Source: Trifolium pratense
Lineage: Eukaryota > Streptophyta > Magnoliopsida > Fabales > Fabaceae
Assembly: GCF_020283565.1 (NCBI RefSeq)
Contig: NC_060062.1
Location: 8,283,322-8,347,321 of the forward strand
Reading direction: 5' to 3'
Length of the DNA stretch: 64,000 nt
Shown: in pieces, positions 24,101-36,621 of the stretch
How the letters are laid out: the number at the start of each line of letters is the position of its first letter
Position numbering within the stretch: position 1 is the first letter of the stretch
Program-made: the position numbers and the translations under genes
Notes under the pieces: generated by a model
What the model was told of the DNA's origin: nothing
What the model saw: the letters and a program-made list of their open reading frames with translations, nothing else
The model's database searches: none

Positions 24101-27100
24101 CACCCCCTCATATTTTTCTTTTGCACCTTGCACCCAAAGATTTAGAAAATCTGCACAATTTATTTTGTCTTATTCACTTATTATACTAGTATATGATAAA
24201 GTGATGGATGACATTGGCAGAATGAATGACAGGCGTACAGAGTACAGTCTGTCTTTTCATCTGTATTTGTATAATAATTAATATTTTAATTTTGTTCAAA
24301 ATAAATTGCAAAACAAGCCCAAGCAAGAATCGAACATAGGTTCTTCCCTTCACATTCCACAACTCAACCACTGGGCTATTTAGATAAATTTTACAAACTG
24401 GTGTAACATTTATTAGTATATATCAAGCATATGTTTGCTTTTAATTCTAGAGATACCACAATTAATTTTGACTAAAGTAAATAAATATATTCAAACATAA
24501 ATCACTTTAATTTTAACTCAATTTTACAAAATTAATTTGTTCAAAATCAATTGTTTTCACCACAAAATCAGATATACACTAAATAATTACTTAAATTGTA
24601 GCTAGAAAAAAAATTTATATATATATTATACGCTAAAAAATTTTGCACCCCCTGACTCCAGGTCCTGGATCCGCCACTGATCTCTGGTCTCCCTATCATA
24701 GCACCGTCCCAGAGAGCCAACGTCCCACCGGCTGGCACTTACGACACTTTACATGCTTTCCGGCCCGCCCTTTCTAAGCCACCAAAATATATGTTTTTTT
24801 GTAGCAGACTAGACTTTTAATGAAATCCTCCCAATAAACTTGCTACCAAGGCGGAAGAATCAAACCACTAAAATTAAAATACTCCACCCAGCATTCCATA
24901 CTACTCGATGTGGAACTTAGGCACCACATAATACCCAAGTCCGTGTTATAGCAGCGCCACTACATCCTGGCGGATGCACTCTACAGCGCTTTACTCGACC
25001 TTTCTAGTCAGAGTGATGGAAACTAGAATTTTATTAGAGAATGTATAAGGAGGCATAATTCCCTTGAATACAAGCAATCAGCAAAGAATTGGGGTCCTGC
25101 CACCCCCAAAATGCCCAAAAGTGGCAACTATTTCCAAAATGACAAGATAGATCACTCGATGTGTTATTTTTTATATTTGTGTTTCATATAGTTTAGGTAA
25201 CTTTTCAAGTTTTATTATCTGAAATTCTAAAGTCATATATTTAAATTTGATTTAGCTGAATGTGATCTACTGAAAAACATACATAGAGTGACATTGTCGT
25301 CAATTGGATGTTAATAGGTCCAGTTAAATTTGAAAACAAGGAGTACGACGGGAGCGTGCCTAGTTTGGTCTCAAGGCCACAATCATGGACAAAGGTGTTG
25401 ACAGCACCTCAATAATCCAACGTTGATTTCAATTAATGAAGTTAATCAAATATTTGTAATAGTCTAACGTCTGTGCTGAGATAACAATACAAATCAAAAT
25501 ATTCATTCTATTTGTATGTTTCTTTTCATGATTTTGTTATTGGACAGTGATTTACTGGTAGTAATGTTGTTGATATTTTGGTCAGCTATGCAGCATTATT
25601 TTTGTAGATTTGCCACTTGGAACTGGTTTCTCATATGCGAAAAATCTCACTGCTCACCGAAGTGACTGGAAATTAGTTCACCATACTCATCAATTTCTTA
25701 GGAAGGTAACATTTCCGTCTGTCTGCTTTTCTCGAATGAAGAATAGTCAGCCTCGATCATGACAAAAAATTTGTGGCTGTAACAATTATCTGTATTTGTA
25801 GTGGCTGATTGATCACCCTGAATTTCTTTCAAATGAATTCTACATTGGAGCTGATTCATACTCTGGCATTCCTGTCCCGGCCATTCTTCAAGAAATTTCA
25901 AATGGTTAGAAATTACAATTGGCTCCATTTTTCAGATGAATTAGTCCTTTAAACAACGGTATTCTTTATAATTATAATGTTGATGAAGCTAAAAAGTTTC
26001 TTAATCATTTTAATTAATCCTCATACTTTAATACATTGATTATTTGCATTCTCCTTTAACAATAAGCAAAGAAATAGTTTGCATATTAAAGTTGACTGTC
26101 TAAATTACCAGAACCCTTTCTCCTAATAATCGAAGGATTAAGACAAAATAAAAAGGACTGATTGGTTTCCATTTCTTTGATTAACAGGAAATGAAAAAGA
26201 TCTCCAACCATTGATAAACATTCAGGTTTCAAACCATAATCTGTCTTTTGCTTCTAATAAGGACGAAAAAATAATTTAACAGAGGGATTTTTAAAACCTT
26301 AAATACCTTTGTTACCATAGCTCTTTTTATATGCATTATGAAAGCCAAACCAATCTTAACATTTTCAGGGATATCTGCTAGGGAACCCCCTGACAACAAA
26401 CAGAGAGAAAAATGATCAAATCCCATATGCTCATGGAATGGGACTCATTTCCGATGAACTTTATGCGGTATAATAATTATTATTATTCCTATCTACATAA
26501 ATTGTATTTTATTTGTTGAATGGGAAAAACCGCGTGTCTTAGAGCATCACGGACATTCTATTATATATATTAAGAGCATTAATTACAACAGGAATATTTA
26601 CTATGGAATTTGCTATGCTAAGAATAATCTAGAATATATTTACTATAATATTAAAAATCAACATTCTTGTTGATCATAATGATGATATTGTTATGCTTAA
26701 TGGTCTATCATTATCTATTTACAGTCATTGCAGAAAAATTGTAAAGGAGAGTATACTGATGTAGATTCCAGAAATGAGTTGTGTTTAAGAGATCTTAAGT
26801 ACTATGATAAGGCAAGTAATACCATCCAATTTATAAATGACCGCATAAAATTTTGTATGTTTGCATGCTAGTTATGATAATGATAACCCCTTCAGTTCTC
26901 TCTTGTTATTCAGCTCAACTGAATTTGTTTGCCATATTGTTAAACTATTATTTCTTATCTTCAGTGCCTTTCAGGAATTAATACGTTCAACATTTTGGAT
27001 CGCTATTGCGAAGATGATTCGAATATGAAGAGGAGATCTTTGACTCAGGAGTTGAAGGCATCTCTTAGTTCTCATCTCACTGTGCCTGAATTAAGCTGCC

Positions 27101-28493
27101 AAGTAAATTTTTTCATAACTGGTCTAGATTCACACACATTTTTTTCCATAACGTTTTAAACTTGATCATATTCATTTTCATTATTGTTGTAGATTTATGG
27201 ATTTTACCTCGCCACTAAATGGGCTAATGATGAGCGTGTTCGTAAGGCACTGCATATTCGAGAGGTTTGATATGATAAACTTATAAACTCATTATATATA
27301 TATATCTAGTGATTTTCTATATTAAATTACTTAAATTTTAGTTGAATGAATCAAAGAAGTCTCAGAAACTAATTGATATTAATATCATATTTAATGTATA
27401 TAGATTTGAGCACTGCAGGGAACCATAAGGAAGTGGGAACGTTGTTACTTGTCTGATTTTGAGTTTGATATCTCAAGTAGCTTTGAGTTTCATGCAAACC
27501 TAAGCAAAAAAGGATACCGCTCTTTGATATACAGGTGAACATTTCTCTTTCTGATGTAGTGTTTATTTATTTTAAACCCCGTGTTTGCATCATATATGCA
27601 GTGTTCTCTTTAGATTTAGTTCCTTTAAAGTGAACAATTTGCTTTAAACACGAATATCAGTATTTCAATACCTCATGGCTATCAGTATCTTATGATACAT
27701 GTGAGTCGTATCTCTCTCGTGTAAATCTATTTTAAACATTAATCTCATCTTATGTCTCGATACATTATGATAAATGTCAAATAACCGATTATCCCAAAAG
27801 CTTAAGCTATTAGGATAGAGCCACATCAATGGTTTTATATTATTTCTAACAATAAACTCTAATGATTTCTAATTCATTCTTATGAATCACTATTGCCTTC
27901 AAAACTAGCTGATTTTTTATGGCAATTGATATATTGTTGGCAGTGGAGATCATGATGCAGTTGTTCCTTTCATTTCTACTCAAGCTTGGATAAGGGATCT
28001 TAACTACTCAATTGTGGATGATTGGAGGCCATGGTTTGTAAATGGCCAAGTGGGAGGGTAAGCATGAAACTTCATATCGATGTTTTAAAATCATATTGAA
28101 CTTGCCGGTGCAACTGGTTGAACTGGGAACGGTCAATTCTTCAGTTGACTTGATTTTGGTTGTATCATAGTCCAATTGAACCGGTGTAACCACAGTTGAT
28201 CCAATCGAATAATCTTAATCAATAATATGTATTTCATGCAGTTACACAAGAACTTACTCGAATCGAATGACATTTGCAACTGTGAAGGTAACAAATTACT
28301 GATTAAATTACAAGTGTTCTTTTGTTCGTGTAAAAAACAGCATTCAATTTGGTGAAATTAATTTTGTACAAATTTGTTATATCGATCTTTGGTGTAATTA
28401 ATTTTGCAGGGTTCAGGACATACAGCTCCTGAGTACACTCCTGAGCAATGTTTTGCCATGTTCACTAAGTGGATATCTAAATTGCCTTTGTAA
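21195..28493 (+). CDS. SCPL-C: serine carboxypeptidase-like protein (clade I), 14 exons
   Basis: Exons: 21195-21367, 22572-22720, 25318-25394, 25586-25705, 25802-25904, 26188-26225, 26369-26467, 26725-26811, 26965-27102, 27193-27264, 27419-27534, 27944-28057, 28242-28287, 28410-28493. They sum to 1416 bases, 471 residues, with an open frame throughout. Starts [11 protein letters not shown], then a hydrophobic signal peptide ([16 protein letters not shown]). Family marks: [38 protein letters not shown] with nucleophile Ser about 192, [10 protein letters not shown] with the catalytic Asp, and [14 protein letters not shown] with the catalytic His. Ala replaces the usual Gly two residues before the nucleophile. 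The intron after exon 8 is GC-AG (GATAAG then GCAAGT). Introns 1 and 2 are swollen by transposons. Peptidase or glucose-ester acyltransferase; the substrate is unknown. Confidence 0.93.
21571..21760 (+). repeat. Short tandem 'gcgattttggccccc' repeat, SCPL-C intron 1
   Basis: Four or five degenerate units of about 35 bases, built on the phrase tgcgattttggccccccaag. Sequences of this style are common at the ends of legume DNA transposons; a related start (aggcttaaatgcagttttgc) opens the inverted-repeat element near 30682. Family not assigned. Confidence 0.5.
22315..22532. mobile_element. Small hAT-like element in SCPL-C intron 1 (218 bp)
   Basis: Ends tagtggcagatcc and ggctccgccacta are imperfect inverted repeats. 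The flanking eight bases gttgtgtg and actgtgtg agree at six positions, as expected for a worn hAT target duplication. The interior is AT-rich with repeated 'aaactgagattttt' phrases and no ORF. The same right end survives in SCPL-B intron 1 (about 3031), so the insertion predates the B/C duplication. Confidence 0.6.
23034..23212 (+). mobile_element. tRNA-derived SINE (Au-like) in SCPL-C intron 2
   Basis: Pol III promoter parts are visible: A-box-like tggcctagtggtgttggc (about 23044) and B-box-like ggtttgattcc (about 23096). A body with aatttcggtgggctagtcc and an end near ggatactgag-tttt follow. A second copy is at 61528-61716. The layout resembles the widespread plant Au SINE. Confidence 0.75.
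24009..24679. mobile_element. Non-autonomous hAT element in SCPL-C intron 2 (671 bp)
   Basis: Left end caggggcggatctag and right end ctggatccgccactg are inverted repeats. A perfect 8-bp duplication atctctgg lies at 24001-24008 and 24680-24687. It interrupts the intron-2 block shared with B, D and F exactly inside 'catctccctatcatag', so it arrived after the cluster duplicated. No transposase ORF. Confidence 0.85.
24680..25130. repeat. Shared intron-2 block (gene C copy)
   Basis: Continuation of the non-coding block also found in B, D and F introns (cagagagccaacgtccca; ccacccagcattcc). Its left piece is at about 23960-24000, before the hAT insertion. Confidence 0.6.
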
Positions 28494-28618
28494 ATCATCA
28501 GCCTAAGATTGTATTTATGAGATGTTCATTTGTCATTGATTTTCAATATTTGAATATTGTGTACTAAGTATTGGAAATAATCATCTTTACCAAATGTTTG
28601 ATATATCCCAACTGAGAG

Positions 28619-29663
28619 TAGGGGTGTGCAAAAAATCCAAGTAACCTTAACCAAATCATTAACCAAACCATATCCAAAATTAATAACCAAATCCATTTTA
28701 AAAAAAAACCAAACCAATCCAATACAAAAAAACCAATACTAAACCCTATCCAATTTTTTATAATTGGTTTAAAATTGGTTTTTAAATTGAGGCCCAATAA
28801 GGAAAAAGCCCAATAATTTTTTTTTAAAAAAAAAAAATTCCAAATTCAATTAATTATATAATTTAATAAATAAATAATTAATAAGGTGGTGGAGGAATTG
28901 GTCAACGCGGCGGTCAACGCCGGACCACCGGCGGCCGGTACGGCGGAGCTCCGGCGGCGGACGGTGGTGACCGGCGATTTTCCGGCGGCGGTCGGCGGTC
29001 GGCGCGGTGGTTGATGGCGGCGCTTCGGCGACCGGCGCGGTGGTTGGCGGCGGCGCTCCGGCGGCCGGCCACCGTCAACCACCCTTTAATATTTAATTAT
29101 TTTTTATTTAACAAAATTTATTTATTTTAAAAAAAATTATAAAAAACAGATTTTTGATGATTTTTTTTTAAAAAAAAATCTATATTTTAATTATTTTGGG
29201 CTTAAAAAAATCTGTTTTTTTGGGCTTAGTTTGAAATTTGTTGGGCTTAGAAAAAAAACTCTTATGAATTCATTATAAACCAATAATTCATAAAATTAAA
29301 GAAAAATTATGTTTTTTCTATAAACAATAATTATTAAATATGTTCTTTTAATCAATTAAACAAAAAAAAAATATTGGCTTAATTATTGTAAAAAAAAAAT
29401 TTAAATATATAGGAATTAAAAGTTATAATAATGCATTTTTAAAAAAAAATAAAAAATAAAATAAAATTTAAGATGAATCGGTTATAAATAAGTAACCTAT
29501 TTTTTATTATAAACCGGTTATAAATTGGTTCTGAACCAATTATAAACCATATCCAAATTAGTTTTGCAAAATAACCAATTTTTCATTAAAATGGTTTTGG
29601 ATATAAACCAAAACCATAAATATGGTTTGGTGTGGTGTGGTTTTTAAACCATGCACACCCCTA
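28619..29663. mobile_element. Non-autonomous hAT element with a GC-rich core (1,045 bp)
   Basis: Termini taggggtgtgca and tgcacaccccta are perfect 12-bp inverted repeats, flanked by the perfect 8-bp duplication actgagag (28611-28618 and 29664-29671). Subterminal regions are full of aaccaatt/aaaccata-type motifs in inverted orientation. Bases about 28885-29085 are extremely GC-rich (cggcggcgg-type) in an otherwise AT-rich element, which suggests a captured foreign segment. It sits in the SCPL-C 3' flank. No transposase. Confidence 0.9.
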
Positions 29664-29689
29664 ACTGAGAGATGTATCCACATTTAAAC

Positions 29690-29775
29690 AATTACACGTT
29701 CATCTCAGTTTTATATTTTATAGAATACAACAACCAACTCGTGTGCTTCTCAACAACTCACCATCATTAACAAAA
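29690..29775 (+). promoter_or_regulatory. Orphan SCPL promoter/leader (belongs to D)
   Basis: The conserved TATA-like block (ttatattttatagaa, about 29710) and leader (cttctcaacaactcaccatc) of the SCPL genes occur here with no exon 1 after them. The rest of SCPL-D exon 1 begins 1.67 kb further on at 31447. An insertion or rearrangement has separated promoter from gene. Confidence 0.7.
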
Positions 29776-30177
29776 AAATGGGAATATTAAATAAATCAAT
29801 TATTCTCCACTAAAAATTAACTTTTAAGGTGAATAGTGGGAGGATCAGGATCTGCATGTTACATTTAATATCCCTGCAATTATTTTCAACTCATTTATTT
29901 ATATAGTTGCTATTTCCCCAATATGATATCCAACTGTTTTAAAGTTACCTGTACATAATTCTTGAAAGGGTTTTTCTATCATGTGCAACTTTGCGCATGT
30001 TAATAAATTCAAAATAGTAAGTTTATATTGGAACTTGTGTATTTCATATTAAATGTGTGTTTTTTTAATAAATAATTGTTGTTTTTTATTAATTAGTTAC
30101 TATTTTTGGTTACTCTAACATGTGCAATATGACCCTTCTTGAAATTTTAGTTTACTCGTGCATCATGTGTCTAGTTG
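29776..30177. other. Non-coding AT-rich segment
   Basis: No gene recognised. Part of the material inserted between the D promoter and the D exons. Confidence 0.5.

Positions 30178-30242
<65 letters not shown>
30178..30242. repeat. (ATT)n microsatellite
   Basis: About 21 ATT units directly before a truncated TRIM LTR. Confidence 0.95.
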
Positions 30243-30247
30243 GTTGT

Positions 30248-30338
30248 TGTTAAGAAGTCTGACATCAGTTGCGAGATGACCTGAATGAGTGTTTATATAA
30301 GTGAGTGCAATTCTCATCTTACAAGCCGGTTTTGTAAA
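30248..30338 (+). mobile_element. Truncated TRIM LTR
   Basis: Starts TGTTAAGAAGT, then catcagttgcgagatga and cttacaagccggttttgtaa, matching the LTR of the TRIM at 37323-37917 in reverse orientation. The 3' third is missing. Confidence 0.75.
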
Positions 30339-30679
30339 AGATTATGTAGGCTAGGAAAGAGGGAAGAAATTGATGTGTGTGCTGTGTGTGGATAAGAGTG
30401 AGAGTGAGTTTAGAAATGTGAGTGAGGTGGAGAGATGGAGAGGTGTGAGAGAGATAAGACAAAGAAAGAGAATGAATAGAGAGGAGAGAAAAATTAGAAT
30501 TCAATGAAAAAAGAAGAGGGAGTGTATGAGTTGAATGAGATAAAGTGAAAGTGGTTGGTTTATACACATGTCACATGAAGCAAGTAATAGAACATGAATG
30601 GGTGTTTGTAAAATGATGAGTTAAGTCCAACTCCCAATTATAGGAATTATTATTATTTATTAATTTATTAATAATAATT
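30339..30679. other. Purine-rich spacer
   Basis: GA-rich tract (about 30350-30540) and AT-rich remainder. The open frame on the - strand here is low-complexity Ser/Thr/Leu/His and is not convincing as a gene. Confidence 0.5.
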
Positions 30680-31447
30680 AAAAGGCTTAAATGCAGTTTT
30701 GCCCCCCTGTTTTGATTAAATCGGAATTTTACTCCCTCTGTTTTAAAACGCGAACTTTTACCCCCTGTTTTATAATTTTTTGGATTTTGCCCCTCCTAAA
30801 ATTCTGCTTTCAAGTCACAACTTCAAAGCTTCGCACACAACTCAATTTGGATCAATAATTCACCAAACGGATATCGAAATGACCGTAATCGATTTATCTT
30901 TCCACAGAATCAAACCCCACTAAATTTGGAGTTACAAAGAGAGATTAATTACGGTTTTAGTGAAGGTCTGTCCAATTACTAATTTTGCATAAATCTACTT
31001 ATGACCTTCAAATTCAACATCGTCTACCAAACACATCGTAACTCCAAATTTGACGAAATTTAAATGAAAACAAGGGTAATTTCGTTAGCTTTCCGGAAAT
31101 GTAAATACTATTGAAAAATGAGCTACAGGGTGAGAGACAGTACAAACATATCAGTAGTAGTTCCATACATTAATTGATTTGGACAGACCTTCACTAAAAT
31201 GATAATTAATCTCTCTTCGTAACTTCAAATTTTGTGGAATTTGATTCTGTGGAAAACTAACTCAATTTCGGTCATTTCGGTATCAGTTTGGTGAATTATG
31301 GATCCAAATGGAATTCTGTGCGAAGTTTTGAAGTTGTGACTCGAAAGCAGATTTTGTGCAGAATATTTGGGGGACATACCTTCACTAAAACGATAATTAA
31401 TCTCTCTTTGTAACTCCAAATTTAGTGGGGTTTGATTCTGTGGAAAG
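30680..31447. repeat. Long inverted-repeat element abutting SCPL-D exon 1
   Basis: Arms about 30807-30974 and 31180-31350 are imperfect reverse complements (left: ccactaaatttggagttac; right: gtaacttcaaattttgtgg). A second partial copy of the right arm (31375-31447; gtaactccaaatttagtggg) follows directly. The last base before SCPL homology is about 31446. It looks like a foldback DNA element with a terminal rearrangement. No ORF. Confidence 0.7.
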
Positions 31448-32562
31448 ATTCTACTTGCTCTTGTCCTTTTTATTTTGAATATGTTAACTCACCAGCTGGA
31501 AGCTTCTATCTCAAAGGTTGAAGTGCTTCCTGGTTTTGAAGGGCCTCTTCCTTTTCAACTTGAAACAGGATCAGCATTAATCTTAACATTTCTATTTTAG
31601 GATATTTCCTCGGTCTCAAAATATTGACCTATTTAGTTTTTGAATGGCTGTGTGACAAGTAATGTAATTGTGTGACATTTGATAGGTATGTGGGATTGGG
31701 GGAAACAGATGATGACATGCAAGTTTTCTATTATTTTATCAAATCAGAGAGTAATCCTCAGAAAGACCCTCTTATGCTTTGGTTAACTGGTGGTCCTGGT
31801 TGTTCTTCTTTTTATGGCCTTGTCTTTCAAATAGGTAATTTTCAAATCATAACTCTTATGTTTTTATTTTTGTGAATCTTGTTTTGACAGTTTATTAGTT
31901 CTGCTAGTCATAAAGTATTGTTTTACTTGTCACAAAGTTCTCTCTAACATTTGATTGTGATTCTTTTATGAATACAAAACATTGAAATTCAATAAAGCAC
32001 TTATTATGATTGGTCTATTCTGCTTCTTTTAAGATGTTTAGTTAGTTAGTTAGTTAGAAATTTTTTTAATTGGTTAGCTAGTGGATGAGTTAGACAGATA
32101 GGGGGGACAATTTAGATTTTAAAAGTAAAAGTGATTGTAACATACTAACATGTGGCAGTGTTGGACACCGACACATGTCATACACCAGACACGCCTTAAA
32201 TCCAAAGTGTAGGGGATATATAGTCTATGTGTAGAGACGAGTGATCAGAGAGGGCATTTTTGTTATTTGTCTAGACTTGAGGCCTTTTAGGCAAATTCTA
32301 CAGTCTCCTGATTACTCTACGAACGATAAGTAATTAGGTATTTTCTCTATTTTCGGCATAATAACCAGCTGGTTTCTATCAGATTCAGATTCTTGTACTT
32401 CAGATAAAAAAGTTATGCATTAAGGAGTACATGTGACCAAATGGTCCAAATTAAACTCTTATTGCACTTCAGATAAGAAAATTATGTATTAAGGAGTATT
32501 AAAGAGTATTTTGATATTGAAAGAATTGTTTAAACTCTTGAGCCATTCAATTGTATCAACTC

Positions 32563-32609
32563 TAGCCGGTTTTGTAGGGATGAGTTAGGCCCAATACTCA
32601 ATCCTAAGA
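32563..32609 (+). mobile_element. TRIM LTR fragment in SCPL-D intron 2
   Basis: agccggttttgta ... gagttaggcccaatactcaa ... cctaaga matches the 3' half of the TRIM LTR described at 37323-37917, in opposite orientation. Confidence 0.6.
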
Positions 32610-32694
32610 ATACTCTTTTTTAAGGTACACAGGTTGCACATAGGTTTCACATTTTTAGCCATCTGTGCACACGCTGGCTACAAATTGCGCCGCT

Positions 32695-33160
32695 TTTTAG
32701 CCTCCTTGGGACTTAGACACCCTATAAGACCCATCTCCCTATTATATCACCGCCTCAGAGAGACAACGTCCCAGTGGCTGACACTTTACTGGCCTTCCCG
32801 GTCAGCCCCTTCATATGAAGCCCTTTCTAAGCCACCAAAATATATGCTTTTTTCATAGCAGTCTAGACACTTGATACTAATTGATAAGTATCCGAGCACT
32901 TACGAAATCCTCCAATAAAAGTTGCTATCATGGAGGAAGAATCTAACCACTAAAATTAATACTCCACCGAGCATCCCATACTGGTCGATGTGGAACTTAA
33001 GCTCCACATAATACCCAAGTCCCTATCATAGCAGCACCCCTAAATCCTGGCAGATGCACTCTACAACACTTTACTAGACCTTTCTCTTCATAGTGATAGA
33101 AACTAGAATTTTATTAAAGAACGTATAGGGCATAGTTTCCCTTGAATACAAACAATCAGC
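32695..33160. repeat. Shared intron-2 block (gene D copy)
   Basis: Same non-coding block as in B, C and F (ccttgggacttagacaccc; ccaccgagcatcccatac). Confidence 0.6.
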
Positions 33161-36020
33161 AAAGAATTGGGGTCCCCTCTTATTTAAAGACGAAGTGCCT
33201 TATTTCCGAAATACCTAACTAAACTGAAGAACTACCTTTTATTAAGCTAATAACAGAACATATCTTAACTCAGGCTTGTAGCTATAACAATCTAACATTT
33301 TGTATTATCTTTCATATTTGTGATTTTTATAGTTTAGGTAACTTTTCAAGTTTTATTATGTGAAATTCTAAAGTCATATATTGGATTTTTGAAAAAATTA
33401 TCATTAGATTTGATCTTGCTGAAAGTTATCCACTCAAAAACATTCATAGAGTGACATTGTCGTCAATTGGATGTTAATAGGTCCAGTTGAATTCGAAATC
33501 AAGGAGTACAACGGGAGGGTGCCTAGTTTGGTCTCGAGGCCACAATCATGGACAAAGGTGTTGAGAGCACTTCAATAATCCAACATTGATTTCATTTAAT
33601 CAAGTTATTCCAAAAGTTGTAATATTTAACATCTGTGCCTAATTTTGTTATTGAACGGTGTTTTACTGGTAGTAATGTTAATGATATTTTGGTTAGATAT
33701 GCAGCATTATTTTTGTAGATTTGCCGCTTGGATCTGGTTTCTCATATGCGAAAAATCTCACTGCTCACCGAAGTGACTGGAAATTAGTTCACCATACTCA
33801 TCAATTTCTTAGGAAGGTAACATTTCCTTCTGTCCGCGTTTCTCGAATGAAGACCATAGTTGGCCTCGATCATGAAAAATTATCTGTATTTGTAGTGGCT
33901 GATTGATCACCCTGAATTTCTTTCAAATGAATTCTACATTGGAGCTGATTCATACTCTGGCCTTGTTGTCCCGCCCATTCTTCAAGAAATTTCAAATGGT
34001 TAGAAATTCTACATGACTCAATTTTTTATAGTAGTAATGTCGACTATCTGAATTACTATAATCCCTTCTCCTAATAATCGAAGGATTAAGACAAAAAAAT
34101 GACTGATTTGCTTCCATTTCTTTGATTAACAGGAAATGAAAAAGGTCTCCAACCATTCATAAATCTTCAGGTTTCAAACCGTAATATGTCTTTCGCTTTC
34201 CAATACTGACGACAAAATAATCTAGAGAGGGATTTTGAAAACCCTAAATACCTTTGTTACCGTAGCTCGTGTTATATGCACTGTGAAAACCAAACATGTC
34301 TTAACATTTTCAGGGATATCTGCTTGGGAACCCCGTGACAACAAAAACAGAAAATAATGATCAAATCCAATATGCTCATGGAATGGGACTCATTTCTGAC
34401 GAACTCTATGCGGTATCATTATTATTATTATTATTATTCATAGCTACATAAATTGTACTTTTTCTGTTGATCACAATGATGGTGTGTTTCTACTTGAATT
34501 TAAACAGTCGCTGCAGAAAAATTGTAAAGGAGAATATATTGATGTAGATTTCAGAAATGAGTTGTGTTTAAGAGATCTTCAGTACTTCAACGAGGCAAGT
34601 AATACCATCCAATTTGTATCTTAACTGAAAATTTCTAAATGACCGCATAAAATTTTGTATATTTGCATGCTCAACTGAATTTGTTTGCCATATTGTTAAA
34701 CTATTTCTTATCTTCAGTGCCTTTCAGGAATTAATAAGTTCCACATTTTGGATAGCTATTGTGATGTTGATTCGCTTCTTTCTAGGAGATCATTGACTCA
34801 GGAGTTGAAGGAATCTCTTAGTTCTCATCTCACAGTGCCTGAATTAAGCTGCCAAGTAATTTTTTTCATAACTGGTCTAAATTCACACATTTTTCCATAA
34901 CATTTTAAATTTGAGCATATTCATTTATTTTCATTATTGTTGTAGATTTATGGTAATTACCTCGCTACTAAATGGGCTGATGATGAGCGTGTTCGCAAGG
35001 CACTGCATATTCGAGAGGTTTTATATGATAAACTTATAAACTCATTATATATATCTAGTGATTTTCTATATTAAATTACAAATATTTTAAGTTTGAGTTG
35101 AATGCATCAAAGAAGTCTCAGAAACTAATTGATATTAAAGTATATAGCTTTGAGCTCTGCAGGGAACCATAGGGAAATGGGAACGCTGTTACACTACTGA
35201 TTTTGAGAAAGAGATCTTTAATAGCGTTGAGTTTCATGCAAATCTAAGCAGAAAAGGATATCGCTCTTTGATATACAGGTGACGATATTCTCTTTCTGAT
35301 TATAGTGCTTATTTCTTTTAAACCCCACTTTTAGAGGAGAATTCGTCTTTCTTCTAGCTGATTTTCTGTTGTAATTGGTGTGTTATGTGCAGCGGGGATC
35401 ATGATTTAGTGGTTCATTTCATGTCTACTCAAGCATGGATAAGAGCTCTAAACTACTCCATTGTTGATGATTGGAGGCCATGGTTTGTAAATGGACAAGT
35501 GGGAGGGTAAGCATGAAAATTTGTATCAATGTTTATTTGACAACTCGCAGTTGGTTCAACCGATTTTTATTTTCTTAATACTCTTTGTCTTAATTTATTT
35601 GTCAACTCGTCTAACCACAGTTGAACCATGACCCGGAAATCTGCCCAGTTCTATCTGTAGTCCAATTTTTAAAACATTGCTTCATAACCAAGTTTCTGAG
35701 TGTGCATCATGTATCCTAATCTTAATCAATAATACGGTTTCATGCAGATACACAAGGACTTACTCGAATGGAATGACATTTTCAACTGTGAAGGTAAGAA
35801 ATCAGTAATTAAATCACAAATATTCTTTTGTTCTTTTAAGGAAAAAAAAAAACACTCAATATGGTGAAATATTTAAGTGTCTTTCATGAGATTGTGCAAG
35901 TTTGTTATACCGATTTTCGCGTAATTAATTTTGCAGGGTTCAGGACATACAGCTGCTCAGTATACTCCTGACCAATGTTTTGCCATGTTCACTAATTGGA
36001 TATCTAAGTTGCCTTTGTAA

Positions 36021-36621
36021 ACCAATGACCTAAGATGGCTTAAATATGAGGTGTTCAATTTGTTATTGATTTTCCTTTTCTAAATTGTCGATATTTGAAC
36101 ATTGTGTAGTAAGAGAGCAATGCAAACACAAAAATTATAAAGTACAAGAAAATAATGTCAAGGTTTCCTGTTCACATCTTGGCTTGGAACAAATGAAGAA
36201 TAGTTGCAAATGACTTGATTTATGAGTAGAATAGTTGAAATAGTTGGCGCAATTTGAAACTGATTTATGATTTGGTTCCTCTAAAATGAGTGCAGAGTGA
36301 AATGTCTCATATGCTAATTAATGAGAAAATTAAGATATAATAGTTGGTTCTTTGTTTTTTTGCAATAGGCAATAGATGCTTATTATAATGGGTTAGCCTT
36401 TGATGATTGATGATATGTTTGGGATCATTTCTACTAATGAAAGAAAATTTTGGCATGATTTCAATTTTGAGATGAATGATGTTGGTGCTACCATATGTTG
36501 AAAGTTGTGAACATTATTATCTTGTGCAGTTTATACGAGATAAAAGGGTATAATCGGTTTGATTTTATCAGATTTTTAGTGAAAAAATTATTTGAACTCA
36601 TGAAATCTCCATCCATTTGAT
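36021..36621. other. SCPL-D 3' flank
   Basis: Contains segments also found after SCPL-F (for example atgcttattataatgggttag at 36376 and 53000), which shows the downstream flanks were duplicated with the genes. No gene seen. Confidence 0.6.

Larger units (their letters stand above)
31447..36020 (+). pseudogene. SCPL-D: serine carboxypeptidase-like gene with destroyed 5' end
   Basis: Exons 2-14 are intact and in frame: 31686-31834, 33481-33557, 33697-33816, 33896-33998, 34133-34170, 34314-34412, 34508-34594, 34718-34855, 34946-35017, 35163-35278, 35393-35506, 35748-35793, 35937-36020. Catalytic segments are present ([35 protein letters not shown]). Exon 1 keeps only its 3' part (31447-31569): the start codon and the first third of the signal peptide are replaced by an inverted-repeat element, and a stop lies upstream in frame. 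The exon 1 donor, GT in all other copies, is AT here (31570-31571). The first usable ATG (31481) would give no signal peptide. Odd residues are FYGL for FSGL and VVHF for VVPF. Probably a recent pseudogene. Confidence 0.87.

Noticed and set aside
28846..29082. Arg/Pro-rich open frame in the hAT element
   Set aside because: An effect of the GC-rich island composition; no start context or homology recognised.
30319..30567. 82-codon Ser/His/Leu-rich open frame on the - strand
   Set aside because: Low-complexity translation of a GA-rich tract next to a TRIM fragment.
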